From Candidatus Omnitrophota bacterium (GTDB lineage: Bacteria > Omnitrophota > Gorgyraeia > JAUYCX01), in assembly GCA_030692045.1 (NCBI GenBank), contig JAUYCX010000037.1:186001-250000 (forward strand): a stretch of 64,000 nt of DNA. Direction: 5' to 3'. Under the pieces are notes generated by a model. It ran no database searches. It saw only the letters and a program-made list of their open reading frames with translations, and was not told the DNA's origin. Shown one piece after another: positions 33,165 through 40,960 of this stretch. Positions within the stretch are counted from its first letter, which is position 1. Each line of letters begins with the position of its first letter. Made by a program: the position numbers and the translations under genes.

Positions 33165-35308
33165 AACAGCAGCATCTTAACGAAATAAGGGCAATTATTA
33201 TTTTTGGAAGTTGCCTAATTATTCTTGCAAGCCTTGTTTCTTACACACCATTTGATTTACCTTTTTATACTTCACACCCAAATGTTCCGGCAAAAAATTT
33301 TATCAGAATTTTTGGCGCCTATTTAGCAGGCGCCTTATTTTTTATTATTGGCTGGAGCGCATTTTTTATAGTAGTTTTTCTGCTATTTTGGGCCTGGAAT
33401 AAATTAAAAGGCCAGGAAATTGGCTTTAGATTCTCTAAGGTTGCGAGTACCATTATCTTATTTCTGGTTTTAAGTTGTTTATTTGGCTTGAGTGAAAGCA
33501 GAATAACCAATGTTCGCTACGAAAGAGGAGGTTTTTTAGGGTTTGTAATTGGCGATTTTTTACTTAAATATTTCGGAAGGCTGGGCGCGTACATAATTTT
33601 AATTACTCTGGGCATCTTATCGCTTCTTTTAATTGGAGAGTTTTTAATCTCTCCTTTAATTTTTAAGGTGCCGAATTATTTTGCTGGTTTAGTGAAATTG
33701 GCTAAATCCATCTTGCCCAAAAAAAGAGAAAAGACTGTCTCTCTAATGCAGAAACCTGCCAAATTAGAAACACCCCTGTTGGATACTTTTACTAAGAGAG
33801 AAACCAAGATTGAAATAAGAACTAAAACCCAGCCCATAATTAAAGAAGCAAAGCCTTTTTTAAAAGAGGACTTAAAAGAAAAAGAGCCGCGTATTGTGGG
33901 AGAATATCACCTTCCCACATTAGATTTATTGGATAATCCACCGCCCTTATCTTCCAGGCATATAAAAGAGGATTTAATGAGCAACGCCAAAATCTTAGAG
34001 GAGACATTAGGGGATTTTGGCGTAAGCGTTCGTGTTGCAGACATTGAACGAGGTCCAGTAATCACCCGTTATGAATTGGAACCAGCGCCGGGTGTTAAGG
34101 TTCAAAGGATTACCACGCTTTCCGACGACATTGCTTTGGCAATGAAGGCGCATAGCGTGAGAATTGTGGCTCCCATTCCGGGTAAAAGTAGAGTAGGGGT
34201 AGAGGTGCCAAATTCACAGTCAAGCATTGTTTATCTAAAGGAAGTGCTTTCCTCTGATGAATTTAAAACTGCCGGCTCAAAATTAACCTTAGCCTTGGGA
34301 AAAGACATTGCTGGAAAGCCTGTGGTGGCAGATTTAAGCGAGATGCCGCATCTTTTAATTGCCGGAACAACTGGCTCTGGAAAAACTGTCTGTGTGAATA
34401 GTCTGATTATGTCCATTTTGTTTAATTCTTCTCCTCAAGAGGTAAAGTTTTTAATGGTTGACCCAAAAATGGTGGAATTAGCGCCCTTTAATGGTTTACC
34501 GCATTCATTATGTCCGGCAGTAACTGATCCCAAAAAAGTTTCCCTTGCTTTAAACTGGGTGGTTAATGAGATGGAACAACGTTATACACTTTTGGCTAAG
34601 CTGGGAGTGCGTAATATCGAGGCTTATAATGCGAAACAGGAAAAGCTTCCTTATATTGTGGTAATCATTGATGAGTTGGCAGACTTAATGGCAGTTGCCG
34701 CCAATCATATTGAGAATGCGATAACTCGTCTGGCGCAATTATCCCGAGCTGTGGGAATTCATTTAATTTTGGCAACCCAACGACCCTCAGTAGATGTTAT
34801 CACAGGGGTAATAAAGGCAAATTTCCCGGCAAGAATTTCCTTTAAAGTTGCCTCAAAGGTTGACTCGCGAACAGTGTTGGATATGAATGGTGCAGACAAG
34901 CTTTTAGGACATGGAGATTTACTTTTTCTAAAGCCTGGCGATGCTAAACCCATACGTGCACAAGGAAGCCTTATTCAGGATAAAGAAATTGAGCGGGTGG
35001 TTGAGTTTATTAAAAATCAGCAAGAGCCGATGTATGACGAAGAGATAATCAAGGAACAAGAGAAAAGTTCAATTACTCAGGATTTAGGCAAGGATGAATT
35101 ATTTGATGAGGCAGTTAAATTAATTCTGGAAAGCAATCAAGCATCTGTTTCTATTTTACAGAGAAGATTGCGTTTGGGCTATACCCGTGCTGCGCGATTA
35201 ATTGATATGATGGAGCAAGAAGGAATTATTGGATCCTATCGTGGCAGTAAGCCGCGCGAGATATTAGTGGATAGAGAGAGTTATTTGGACAGTTCAAAGA
35301 ATGGATGA
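33161..35308 (+). CDS. ftsK: DNA translocase FtsK
   Basis: A 715-residue FtsK/SpoIIIE ATPase. Four or so membrane helices fill the first 180 residues; a shorter linker than in E. coli follows. The motor has Walker A G-T-T-G-S-G-K-T near residue 410 and Walker B V-V-I-I-D-E-L-A-D. The C-terminal winged-helix gamma domain (L-Q-R-R-L-R-L-G-Y-T-R-A-A-R-L) recognises KOPS sites. It moves chromosome ends through the septum. A XerD-like recombinase, its usual partner, is at 52.7 kb. Confidence 0.96.
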   Translation: MKQQHLNEIRAIIIFGSCLIILASLVSYTPFDLPFYTSHPNVPAKNFIRIFGAYLAGALFFIIGWSAFFIVVFLLFWAWNKLKGQEIGFRFSKVASTIILFLVLSCLFGLSESRITNVRYERGGFLGFVIGDFLLKYFGRLGAYIILITLGILSLLLIGEFLISPLIFKVPNYFAGLVKLAKSILPKKREKTVSLMQKPAKLETPLLDTFTKRETKIEIRTKTQPIIKEAKPFLKEDLKEKEPRIVGEYHLPTLDLLDNPPPLSSRHIKEDLMSNAKILEETLGDFGVSVRVADIERGPVITRYELEPAPGVKVQRITTLSDDIALAMKAHSVRIVAPIPGKSRVGVEVPNSQSSIVYLKEVLSSDEFKTAGSKLTLALGKDIAGKPVVADLSEMPHLLIAGTTGSGKTVCVNSLIMSILFNSSPQEVKFLMVDPKMVELAPFNGLPHSLCPAVTDPKKVSLALNWVVNEMEQRYTLLAKLGVRNIEAYNAKQEKLPYIVVIIDELADLMAVAANHIENAITRLAQLSRAVGIHLILATQRPSVDVITGVIKANFPARISFKVASKVDSRTVLDMNGADKLLGHGDLLFLKPGDAKPIRAQGSLIQDKEIERVVEFIKNQQEPMYDEEIIKEQEKSSITQDLGKDELFDEAVKLILESNQASVSILQRRLRLGYTRAARLIDMMEQEGIIGSYRGSKPREILVDRESYLDSSKNG

Positions 35309-36035
35309 TATTGAGGGCTTAGGAAGTCAATTAAGACAGGTAAGAGAGGCGCGCGGCATTTCTTTGGAAGAGGTTCAAGCCAAGACAAAAATCCCCATTG
35401 ACATACTGCGCTCAATTGAGCGAGAAGAAAAAATAAGAAGATTAAGCCCCGTATATTTAAAAGGCTTCTTAAAAATTTATGCCAAGTTTTTGGGTGTTAA
35501 GATTACGACAGATGAGGCGTCTAAAACAGGCGCCTCTTTTGCTCCAAAGAAGGAATCAAATGCATTTGAAAAATCAAAGTTTCAATTATCTAGCGGCAAA
35601 AAAATAAATTATTTTTTATGGATTAAAATATTCGTTTCTTTAGTAATTTTAATTGTGTTAATTCGTTTCGTTATTTTCTTAAGTCACAAGAGAAAATTAG
35701 CTCCTTCAAAGACAAGCGTACCTCAAGTTGTTTCAACAGTTAAGCTTCCCGAAGTTCGAAGCCAAGAGAAAGCCACCCGTCGAAAACTTGCCATTCGTGC
35801 CAAGGAAAATACCTGGTTGCAGGTTAAATGCGATGGCAAATTATTTTTTAGGGGAATATTAAGAAAAGGCACTTCAGAGAGTTGGGTTGCCAAAGATAAA
35901 TTTGAATTATCAGTTGGCAATGCCGCGGCAATAGACTTAGAATTGGATAACAAAGTTATCTCTCCCTTGGGAAGACGAGGGCAGGCCCTCAAGAATATCA
36001 CAATCACCAAAGACGGCTTATCGGTGGAGAAGTAA
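35301..36035 (+). CDS. rodZ: RodZ-like helix-turn-helix membrane protein
   Basis: A 244-residue protein. The N-terminal Xre-type HTH (L-R-Q-V-R-E-A-R-G-I-S-L-E-E-V) is followed by a Y-L-K-G-F-L segment, one membrane helix near residues 108-126, and a periplasmic DUF4115-type domain (W-L-Q-V-K-C-D-G, G-N-A-A-A-I-D-L). This is the RodZ layout that links MreB to the cell wall. It overlaps ftsK by eight bases. No mreB is in the window. Confidence 0.87.
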   Translation: MDDIEGLGSQLRQVREARGISLEEVQAKTKIPIDILRSIEREEKIRRLSPVYLKGFLKIYAKFLGVKITTDEASKTGASFAPKKESNAFEKSKFQLSSGKKINYFLWIKIFVSLVILIVLIRFVIFLSHKRKLAPSKTSVPQVVSTVKLPEVRSQEKATRRKLAIRAKENTWLQVKCDGKLFFRGILRKGTSESWVAKDKFELSVGNAAAIDLELDNKVISPLGRRGQALKNITITKDGLSVEK

Positions 36036-36047
36036 AATCAACTTTCC

Positions 36048-37316
36048 ATGAGAGTAGGAATCATTAGCTTAGGTTGTGCACGCAATCTGGTAGACTCAGA
36101 ACAGTTGCTGGGACGCATAAATCAAAAAGGTTTTGAGATCGTGGATATCGATTGCGCAGATGTGGCCATTGTGAATACCTGTGCCTTCATACAAGAGGCA
36201 ACAGAGGAATCTTTGGATATAATTTTTGAGCTTTTAGAATTAAAGAAAAAAGGCAAATTAAAAAAGATAATTGTTGCGGGTTGCTTACCGCAAAGATATA
36301 AACAGGAGCTTTACCCTAACTTAAAAGGAGTTGATTGTTTTGTAGGAAAACTGTCTTTAAATAATGGAAAATTAAATCCAACCTATAAATTAACCCCAAG
36401 GCATTTTTCTTATGTTAAAATTTGCGAAGGCTGTGTAAATAAATGCAGTTATTGTGTAATCCCAAAAATTAAGGGCCCCTTTACCAGCCGAGAGATAAGT
36501 TCAATTGTCGACGAGGTTAAAAGATTAGACCAAGAGAGAGTTGTTGAGATAAATTTAATCGGTCAGGATATTACTTCTTATGGAATGGATTTATACAAAA
36601 AGCCAAAGTTAACCCATCTTTTAAAAGAAATACTTAAAAGTACGCAAAATTTTAAGTGGCTAAGGCTAATTTATACACACCCCTCGCACATTGAGGATAG
36701 CTTAATTGAAATAATTAAAAACGAAGAGCGAATTGTAAAATATATTGACTTACCTATTCAGCACATTAATGATAAAATCTTAAGAATGATGAACCGAAAG
36801 GTTACAAAAAAATATTTACTTAGCTTAATTGAGAAATTACGCAAAGAAATTCCCTCAATTGCCATAAGAACATCTTTAATCGTGGGTTTTCCCGGAGAAA
36901 CTGACCAGAATTTCAAGGAGCTTTTAAATTTTATTGAAGAAATAAAATTTGAAAGATTAGGTGTATTTATCTATTCCAGAGAGAAAGAGACACCTGCCTA
37001 TAATTTTCAAGGCCATCTTCCAGAAAAAATCAAAAAAGAACGTTTTGATATTTTAATGCAGCAACAGCAAAAGATTTCTCAAGGAATAAATGCTTGTTTT
37101 ATGGGAAAAGAGATGGAAATTCTAATTGATACTGAAGATGTTGACAAAAAGTTAGGCCCAGAAGAGAACATTTACTTGGGTAGAACTTATGCAGATGCGC
37201 CAGAAGTAGATGGCATAGTTTATGTTTATGCCAAGAAAAAACATATTCCCGGAGAATTTGTGAAGGTAAGAATTAAAGATACTTTAGAGTATGATTTGGT
37301 GGGAGAGGAATTATGA
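36048..37316 (+). CDS. rimO: Ribosomal protein S12 methylthiotransferase RimO
   Basis: A 422-residue radical SAM methylthiotransferase. The N-terminal UPF0004 domain has G-C-A-R-N-L-V-D-S-E, which favours RimO over MiaB. Radical SAM cysteines are in C-V-N-K-C-S-Y-C near residue 130, and a TRAM domain ends the protein. It modifies an aspartate of S12. pgsA starts at its last codons (4-base overlap). Confidence 0.94.
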   Translation: MRVGIISLGCARNLVDSEQLLGRINQKGFEIVDIDCADVAIVNTCAFIQEATEESLDIIFELLELKKKGKLKKIIVAGCLPQRYKQELYPNLKGVDCFVGKLSLNNGKLNPTYKLTPRHFSYVKICEGCVNKCSYCVIPKIKGPFTSREISSIVDEVKRLDQERVVEINLIGQDITSYGMDLYKKPKLTHLLKEILKSTQNFKWLRLIYTHPSHIEDSLIEIIKNEERIVKYIDLPIQHINDKILRMMNRKVTKKYLLSLIEKLRKEIPSIAIRTSLIVGFPGETDQNFKELLNFIEEIKFERLGVFIYSREKETPAYNFQGHLPEKIKKERFDILMQQQQKISQGINACFMGKEMEILIDTEDVDKKLGPEENIYLGRTYADAPEVDGIVYVYAKKKHIPGEFVKVRIKDTLEYDLVGEEL

Positions 37317-37888
37317 ATCTGCCCAATAGATTAACAATTTCCAGAATTATTTTAACCTTATTTTTTATCATTTTTATTTCTTTAAAAGGCTTAGGTCCTA
37401 AGGTTGTGGCATTTATTGTTTTTATTATTGCCTCTTTAACAGATTATTATGACGGCTACTTAGCCCGTCGCAATAATCAGATAACCGACTTTGGAAAATT
37501 AATGGACCCAATTGCCGATAAGATTTTAATCCTCTCAGCTTTTTTAGCTTTTGTGCAGATGCAATTAATAAGTGCTTGGATGGTTGTAGTGATTTTTAGC
37601 CGCGAGGCGCTAATTACGGGACTGCGGCTTTTTGCAATTAACAAGGGTAAGGTTTTGGAGGCAGAGGCAGCAGGCAAGCATAAAACCGCCTCCCAAATGG
37701 TGGCTATATTTTTAATTTTCATTTTTATAATTTTTAAAGAGACGCTGCTTAGATTTTATTCTTGGGGCAACACAATTAATTCTATTTTCAGAATAAGTAT
37801 ATTTGTTTTAATGCTTATAACCGTTGGTTTAACCATTATCTCAGGCCTGTCATATCTTTGGCGGAATCGCCATTTAATCCATGTCTAA
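37313..37888 (+). CDS. pgsA: CDP-diacylglycerol-glycerol-3-phosphate 3-phosphatidyltransferase
   Basis: A 191-residue membrane CDP-alcohol phosphotransferase. The full signature D-G-x2-A-R-x8-G-x3-D-x3-D is present (D-G-Y-L-A-R...G-K-L-M-D-P-I-A-D) near residue 44, with five or so membrane helices. It makes phosphatidylglycerol phosphate. The next gene, pgpA, removes that phosphate; the two overlap by eight bases, so the pathway is complete here. Confidence 0.94.
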   Translation: MNLPNRLTISRIILTLFFIIFISLKGLGPKVVAFIVFIIASLTDYYDGYLARRNNQITDFGKLMDPIADKILILSAFLAFVQMQLISAWMVVVIFSREALITGLRLFAINKGKVLEAEAAGKHKTASQMVAIFLIFIFIIFKETLLRFYSWGNTINSIFRISIFVLMLITVGLTIISGLSYLWRNRHLIHV

Positions 37889-38336
37889 AAAACTTTTCAA
37901 ATTAATTTCTACATTTTTTTATTTAGGTTGTTTTCCTTTTATTCCCGGCACAATGGGTAGTTTTGCGGGGGTTTTGGTTTATCTGTTTGTGGCTGATTTT
38001 TTAACCGCCTATGCGGTAATGACAATATATATTTTAATTTTAGGTTTTGCGGTTTGTAGTCAGGCAGAAAAGTTATTTGAAAGAAATGACCCGCCAGAGG
38101 TAGTGATTGATGAGGTTTGCGGAATGCTTATTGCCTTGTTTAGCTTGCCTAAGACTTGGCCAATTATTTTTTGCGCCTTTTTTCTGTTTAGAGGTTTTGA
38201 TACGATTAAACCTTGGCCAATTGATAAATTGGAAAAAGTTCCATTTGGCGCTGGCATAATGCTGGATGATATAATGGCTGGGGTTTATACGAATTTGGTT
38301 ATGCGGATAGCATTGTTGTTAGCACCCCTTGCTTAA
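37881..38336 (+). CDS. pgpA: Phosphatidylglycerophosphatase A
   Basis: A 151-residue membrane phosphatase. V-I-D-E-V-C-G-M near residue 70, R-G-F-D-T-I-K-P-W-P and D-D-I-M-A-G-V are PgpA hallmarks. It dephosphorylates PGP to phosphatidylglycerol. The last codons (A-P-L-A-stop) lie inside the first hairpin of a palindromic-family leader, so that element supplies the 3' end of the reading frame, suggesting insertion at the gene end. Confidence 0.94.
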   Translation: MSKKLFKLISTFFYLGCFPFIPGTMGSFAGVLVYLFVADFLTAYAVMTIYILILGFAVCSQAEKLFERNDPPEVVIDEVCGMLIALFSLPKTWPIIFCAFFLFRGFDTIKPWPIDKLEKVPFGAGIMLDDIMAGVYTNLVMRIALLLAPLA

Positions 38337-38454
38337 GCGCGCCGAAAATCTCTTCGACATTTTCGGCGCAAGCTTCGGGGTCAATTCGCAGACGCCCTAC
38401 GGGCTACAATTTATGTCGTCCTTTCAGGACTTCCATAAATTGTCTGCTCATTGA
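38325..38454 (+). promoter_or_regulatory. Multi-hairpin leader of the palindromic family, upstream of a 36-aa ORF
   Basis: Hairpin 1 is CCCC/GGGG with GCTTAAGCGC/GCGCAAGC and a GCCGAAAATC/GATTTTCGGC-like apical stem. Then TCAATTCGCAG pairs with CTGCTCATTGA around a GCCC-TAC-GGGC mini-hairpin and an ACAATTTATG/CATAAATTGT arm. All four variable stems differ from those in the rpmE and htpX leaders yet still pair. AAAGGAGG follows. Confidence 0.75.
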
Positions 38455-38466
38455 AAGGAGGAAGAA

Positions 38467-38577
38467 GTGTCTTCACAATTGTTTTGGCAGATTGTGCTTT
38501 TGATTATCATCTTTGTATTTGTGAAAAGTTTTGTTAAATGCATGCATGATACGTATTGTATGAAGTGTAAGAAGTAA
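38467..38577 (+). CDS. Single-pass membrane peptide with C-terminal CxxC (36 aa)
   Basis: GTG at 38467 follows AAAGGAGGAAGAA. The 36-residue product has one hydrophobic helix (residues about 6-20) and a cysteine-rich tail K-C-M-H-D-T-Y-C-M-K-C-K-K, which may bind a metal. The full-length structured leader and strong ribosome-binding site argue that it is translated. I know no family. Confidence 0.5.
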   Translation: MSSQLFWQIVLLIIIFVFVKSFVKCMHDTYCMKCKK

Positions 38578-38699
38578 TTATCCTACCCAGTTTTTAGCAA
38601 CTCAATTCTTTTTCGCTCACACACCCTTAAGTTGGCTCGCTGTTAGAACAAATTCAAACAAATTCATATCAGAACTCCCTAATTATTTCTCTGATAATC

Positions 38700-39269
38700 T
38701 TATTTGAGATTTGCTGGATTTAGTACTTCGTAGATAGGTCCTGATGGCGTAAGAGTGCTCTTAAAGAGAGTTAGTTTATCAACTTCCTGAATTATAGGTG
38801 AAGAGATTTTAGTTTGCTTCAACTTATCAATTAAATGAATCATGCCGCGAGATGACCTGATCCTGCCGATTGTGATGTGAGGAGTAAATTCGCGTTCTTC
38901 TTTGGCAAAACCTAATTTCTCTAATTTTTCCTCAAGAGACAAAACAATTTCAGCAATAATTCCAGTTGGTTCTTGGCAATTAAACCAGATAACTCGAGGG
39001 GATGAGATTTTGGGAAATACGCCCAATTCATTTAATTCAAAACTAAATCTTTCAAAATTAGCTGCGATGTCTTTAAGTATTTGAAAGATAATTTCAATTT
39101 GAGAAGTTTCAACATTGCCTAAGAATTTTAAGGTTAGATGAATATTTTCTGGCTTAACCCATTTGACATCAGCTCCTGAGGATTTTAATTCTCTTTGAAT
39201 TTGGGAAATTTTTTCTTGGTTTTCTGGGGAAAGTTCTATGGCGATAAAGGAGCGGATGGTTTCACTCAT
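38700..39269 (-). CDS. thpR: RNA 2',3'-cyclic phosphodiesterase
   Basis: A 189-residue 2H phosphoesterase (LigT/ThpR). The two catalytic motifs are H44-L-T-L and H131-I-T-I, within the usual R-S-F-I-A-I-E-L start. It opens 2',3'-cyclic phosphates in RNA. Minus strand, overlapping pncC by four bases. The pair is convergent with the pgpA operon. Confidence 0.93.
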   Translation of the reverse strand: MSETIRSFIAIELSPENQEKISQIQRELKSSGADVKWVKPENIHLTLKFLGNVETSQIEIIFQILKDIAANFERFSFELNELGVFPKISSPRVIWFNCQEPTGIIAEIVLSLEEKLEKLGFAKEEREFTPHITIGRIRSSRGMIHLIDKLKQTKISSPIIQEVDKLTLFKSTLTPSGPIYEVLNPANLK

Positions 39270-39730
39270 AACATTTTTTCTAGAAGTTTCAAAGCAGATT
39301 CAGCTGCCAGTGATTTAATTGAAAGCCGGCGTCCTTTAAAATTAAATTTCTTTACAATTGATTTTTCAGCTATGGCTAAGGCAATGTAAACTAAACCCAC
39401 TGGTTTTGTGGCGGTTGCGCCAGTTGGTCCGGCAATTCCCGTAATTGCCATGCCAAAATCTGTTTTGGCGATTTTTCTAATGTTTTTCGCCATTAAAAGG
39501 CAGGCCTCTTTACTTACAGCGCCTTTTGTTTTGATTAAATTTTCGCTTATATTAAGTAGATTTATTTTTGCTTGATTAGAATAGGCAACAATTCCCAATT
39601 TAAAATATCGAGAACTGCCGGGAATGTTGGTTAGTTTATGGCAAATTAATCCTCCGGTGCAGGATTCGGCGATAGATATAGTTTTGTGTTTTTGCTTTAG
39701 AAGTTTTGCAATCTTTTGTTCTGTTTTCAT
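39266..39730 (-). CDS. pncC: Nicotinamide-nucleotide amidase (CinA C-terminal domain)
   Basis: A 154-residue stand-alone CinA C-terminal domain. S-I-A-E-S-C-T-G-G-L near residue 18 has the catalytic serine region, and I-T-G-I-A-G-P-T-G-A lies near residue 100. It deamidates NMN in pyridine-nucleotide recycling. The N-terminal CinA domain is absent. It is translated first in a two-gene minus-strand operon with thpR. Confidence 0.92.
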   Translation of the reverse strand: MKTEQKIAKLLKQKHKTISIAESCTGGLICHKLTNIPGSSRYFKLGIVAYSNQAKINLLNISENLIKTKGAVSKEACLLMAKNIRKIAKTDFGMAITGIAGPTGATATKPVGLVYIALAIAEKSIVKKFNFKGRRLSIKSLAAESALKLLEKML

Positions 39731-39749
39731 TCTGATTTAAGATTTTCTT

Positions 39750-39793
39750 AACGCAAATGGTCGCAGATTTAAATTATCTGCGTAATCTGCGTT
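39750..39793. repeat. Word-repeat inverted hairpin (GCAGATT type)
   Basis: AACGCAAATGGTCGCAGATT pairs with AATTATCTGCGTAATCTGCGTT-like sequence. It lies just upstream of pncC and is the same design as the other word-repeat hairpins. Confidence 0.6.
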
Positions 39794-39845
39794 CAAAAAG
39801 TTTATTTATTAATTATATCATAGCTTAAGATAAATTACTTAAAAT

Positions 39846-40031
39846 AAATTTCTTGGTCGAGAAAGTCTTGTCGGCATCAAGCGAAATTTAAACCCCGTTA
39901 GAAATTTTGCTTTCCTAAGAATAGCCATAACGATATTTCTAACGGGGTAAACGTCAGCTGGCAAATATTTCTTGCGCCGACAAAGTCTTGTCGGCATCAA
40001 GAAAAAACTAAACGCTAGTCAGCAGTTTTTT
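39846..40031. repeat. Two structured hairpin units with 120-bp spacing
   Basis: Both units contain the identical word AAAGTCTTGTCGGCATCAAG, at 39862-39881 and 39982-40001. In each, it forms a TTGTCGGC-type hairpin inside a TTTCTTG/CAAGAAA-type outer stem. Each unit continues with AAAC-C/G and a second hairpin whose stem differs between copies: GCGAAATTT/AAATTTTGC in unit 1 and AAGAAAAAACT/AGTTTTTTCTT in unit 2. A 14-bp stem ACCCCGTTAGAAAT/ATTTCTAACGGGGT spans between units. There is no ORF and no known family. Confidence 0.6.
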
Positions 40032-40032
40032 C

Positions 40033-40061
40033 TTGACAATGCGAATCTTTTGGGTTATATT
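40033..40061 (+). promoter_or_regulatory. Promoter of the FMN riboswitch and riboflavin operon
   Basis: TTGACA at 40033-40038 and TATATT at 40056-40061 are separated by 17 bases. The -35 box overlaps the descending arm of the preceding hairpin. Start expected near 40068. Confidence 0.8.
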
Positions 40062-40068
40062 TATAAAG

Positions 40069-40243
40069 CTTTCGGGATAAGGTGAAATACCTGACTGGTA
40101 GTGAACCCTTAAGCGTAGTCGAAGGGTAAGCCTACGAGCCTTGAGCGAAGCGGAAGGCGAAGTCCCGCCAAAGGCGGGACGAGGACTCAAGGTTGAGTTG
40201 GTGAAATGCCAACGCCAATAGTATAGTCTAGATGGGAGAGAGC
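40069..40243 (+). ncRNA. FMN riboswitch (RFN element)
   Basis: Conserved blocks are in order: GGGATAAGGTGAAATACCTG and ACTGGTAGTGA, then GCCTACGAGCC, then TTGGTGAAATGCCAAC, GCCAATAGTATAGTC and TAGATGGGAGAGAGC. Outer helix GCTTTC pairs with GAGAGC. The variable arm is long and GC-rich (a CCCGCC/GGCGGG hairpin). It senses FMN and sits before ribBA-ribH-ribD-ribE. Confidence 0.96.
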
Positions 40244-40284
40244 AGAACCACAGATTACACAGATTTAGACTTGATTACACAGAT

Positions 40285-40315
40285 AATCCCGAAGGCAACT
40301 TAGGGATTTTTTTTT
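40285..40315 (+). terminator. Terminator in the FMN riboswitch expression platform
   Basis: AATCCC pairs with GGGATT around a 12-base loop, then nine Ts. FMN binding would favour this hairpin. The spacer before it carries CACAGATTACACAGATT-like word repeats, which could form the competing structure. Confidence 0.82.
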
Positions 40316-40416
40316 GAGCCCACGACTTACGGAACGAAGAGACGTAAGTCGTATGGGCGAAAAAATCCCGCCCTTTTGGCACGAGCGAAAAATATAAACT
40401 ACCAAAAGGGCGGGAT
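40310..40416 (-). repeat. Palindromic-family element (reverse) followed by a 15-bp hairpin
   Basis: On the minus strand TTTTTTCGCCC, ACGACTTACG, loop, CGTAAGTCGT, GGGCTCAAAAAA (40310-40365). The outer flanks are A/T runs that still pair, and one is the T-tract of the riboswitch terminator. ATCCCGCCCTTTTGG (40365-40379) then pairs perfectly with 40402-40416. Confidence 0.7.
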
Positions 40417-40450
40417 AATAGAAGAACGAAATCAATCAAAAGTACAAAAT

Positions 40451-40960
40451 ATGGAAAAGAAGTTAGTTGGAGTGAAGGGAATCTTAAAAAAGGGCATAGT
40501 AGCAATTGTAATAGCATCTATTTTAATGGGAATTTTTGTTTTTCTTGATATTTTTTTTATTCTACGAGGCAAAACCATCCACATTAGCAATGTGGCACAA
40601 AAGAAAGTGATAACCCTTTCAAGCGGTATGCAATACCCCGATGGCATTCATATTCTTATTACTGGTAATATTGATGGAATGGCGAGTATATATAAACTTT
40701 ATAACGAAAAAAAAGAAAATATAAGATATAAAGTTGAGAAAGGAAAGGTGCATTTATGTTTGACTTCAGAATGGTATGAAGACGAGTGTGTAATTATTTA
40801 TGAACCCGTTGATGTTAAATCTGGAGCATTACAAATAAGATACAGATTCAGTAATAACCATGAAAATCTTAAACTAATTAAAATTTATATCATATTGGTT
40901 TCTATTATATTTATATCAATATTTATCACCCGTCCCAAAATAAAGGAGCAGTTTCAATGA
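40451..40960 (+). CDS. Two-helix membrane protein in the riboflavin operon, function unknown
   Basis: A 169-residue protein. One membrane helix lies near residues 15-37, a soluble mainly beta-type domain of about 100 residues follows, then a second helix near 142-160 and a basic tail. No motif I recognise; it does not resemble the ECF-type riboflavin transporter RibU, which has more helices. It lies between the FMN riboswitch and ribBA, overlapping ribBA by four bases, so it should be FMN-regulated. I chose the ATG at 40451 over an in-frame TTG at 40376 inside a hairpin; no clear ribosome-binding site. Confidence 0.55.
   Translation: MEKKLVGVKGILKKGIVAIVIASILMGIFVFLDIFFILRGKTIHISNVAQKKVITLSSGMQYPDGIHILITGNIDGMASIYKLYNEKKENIRYKVEKGKVHLCLTSEWYEDECVIIYEPVDVKSGALQIRYRFSNNHENLKLIKIYIILVSIIFISIFITRPKIKEQFQ

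Noticed and set aside
39846-40031. Possible CRISPR array
   Set aside because: There are only two units, each with internal hairpins and unequal sequence between them; no cas gene is present and the spacing (120 bp) is too long.
40008-40190. Minus-strand 60-aa ORF over the riboswitch
   Set aside because: It is antisense to the FMN aptamer, whose conserved blocks explain the sequence.
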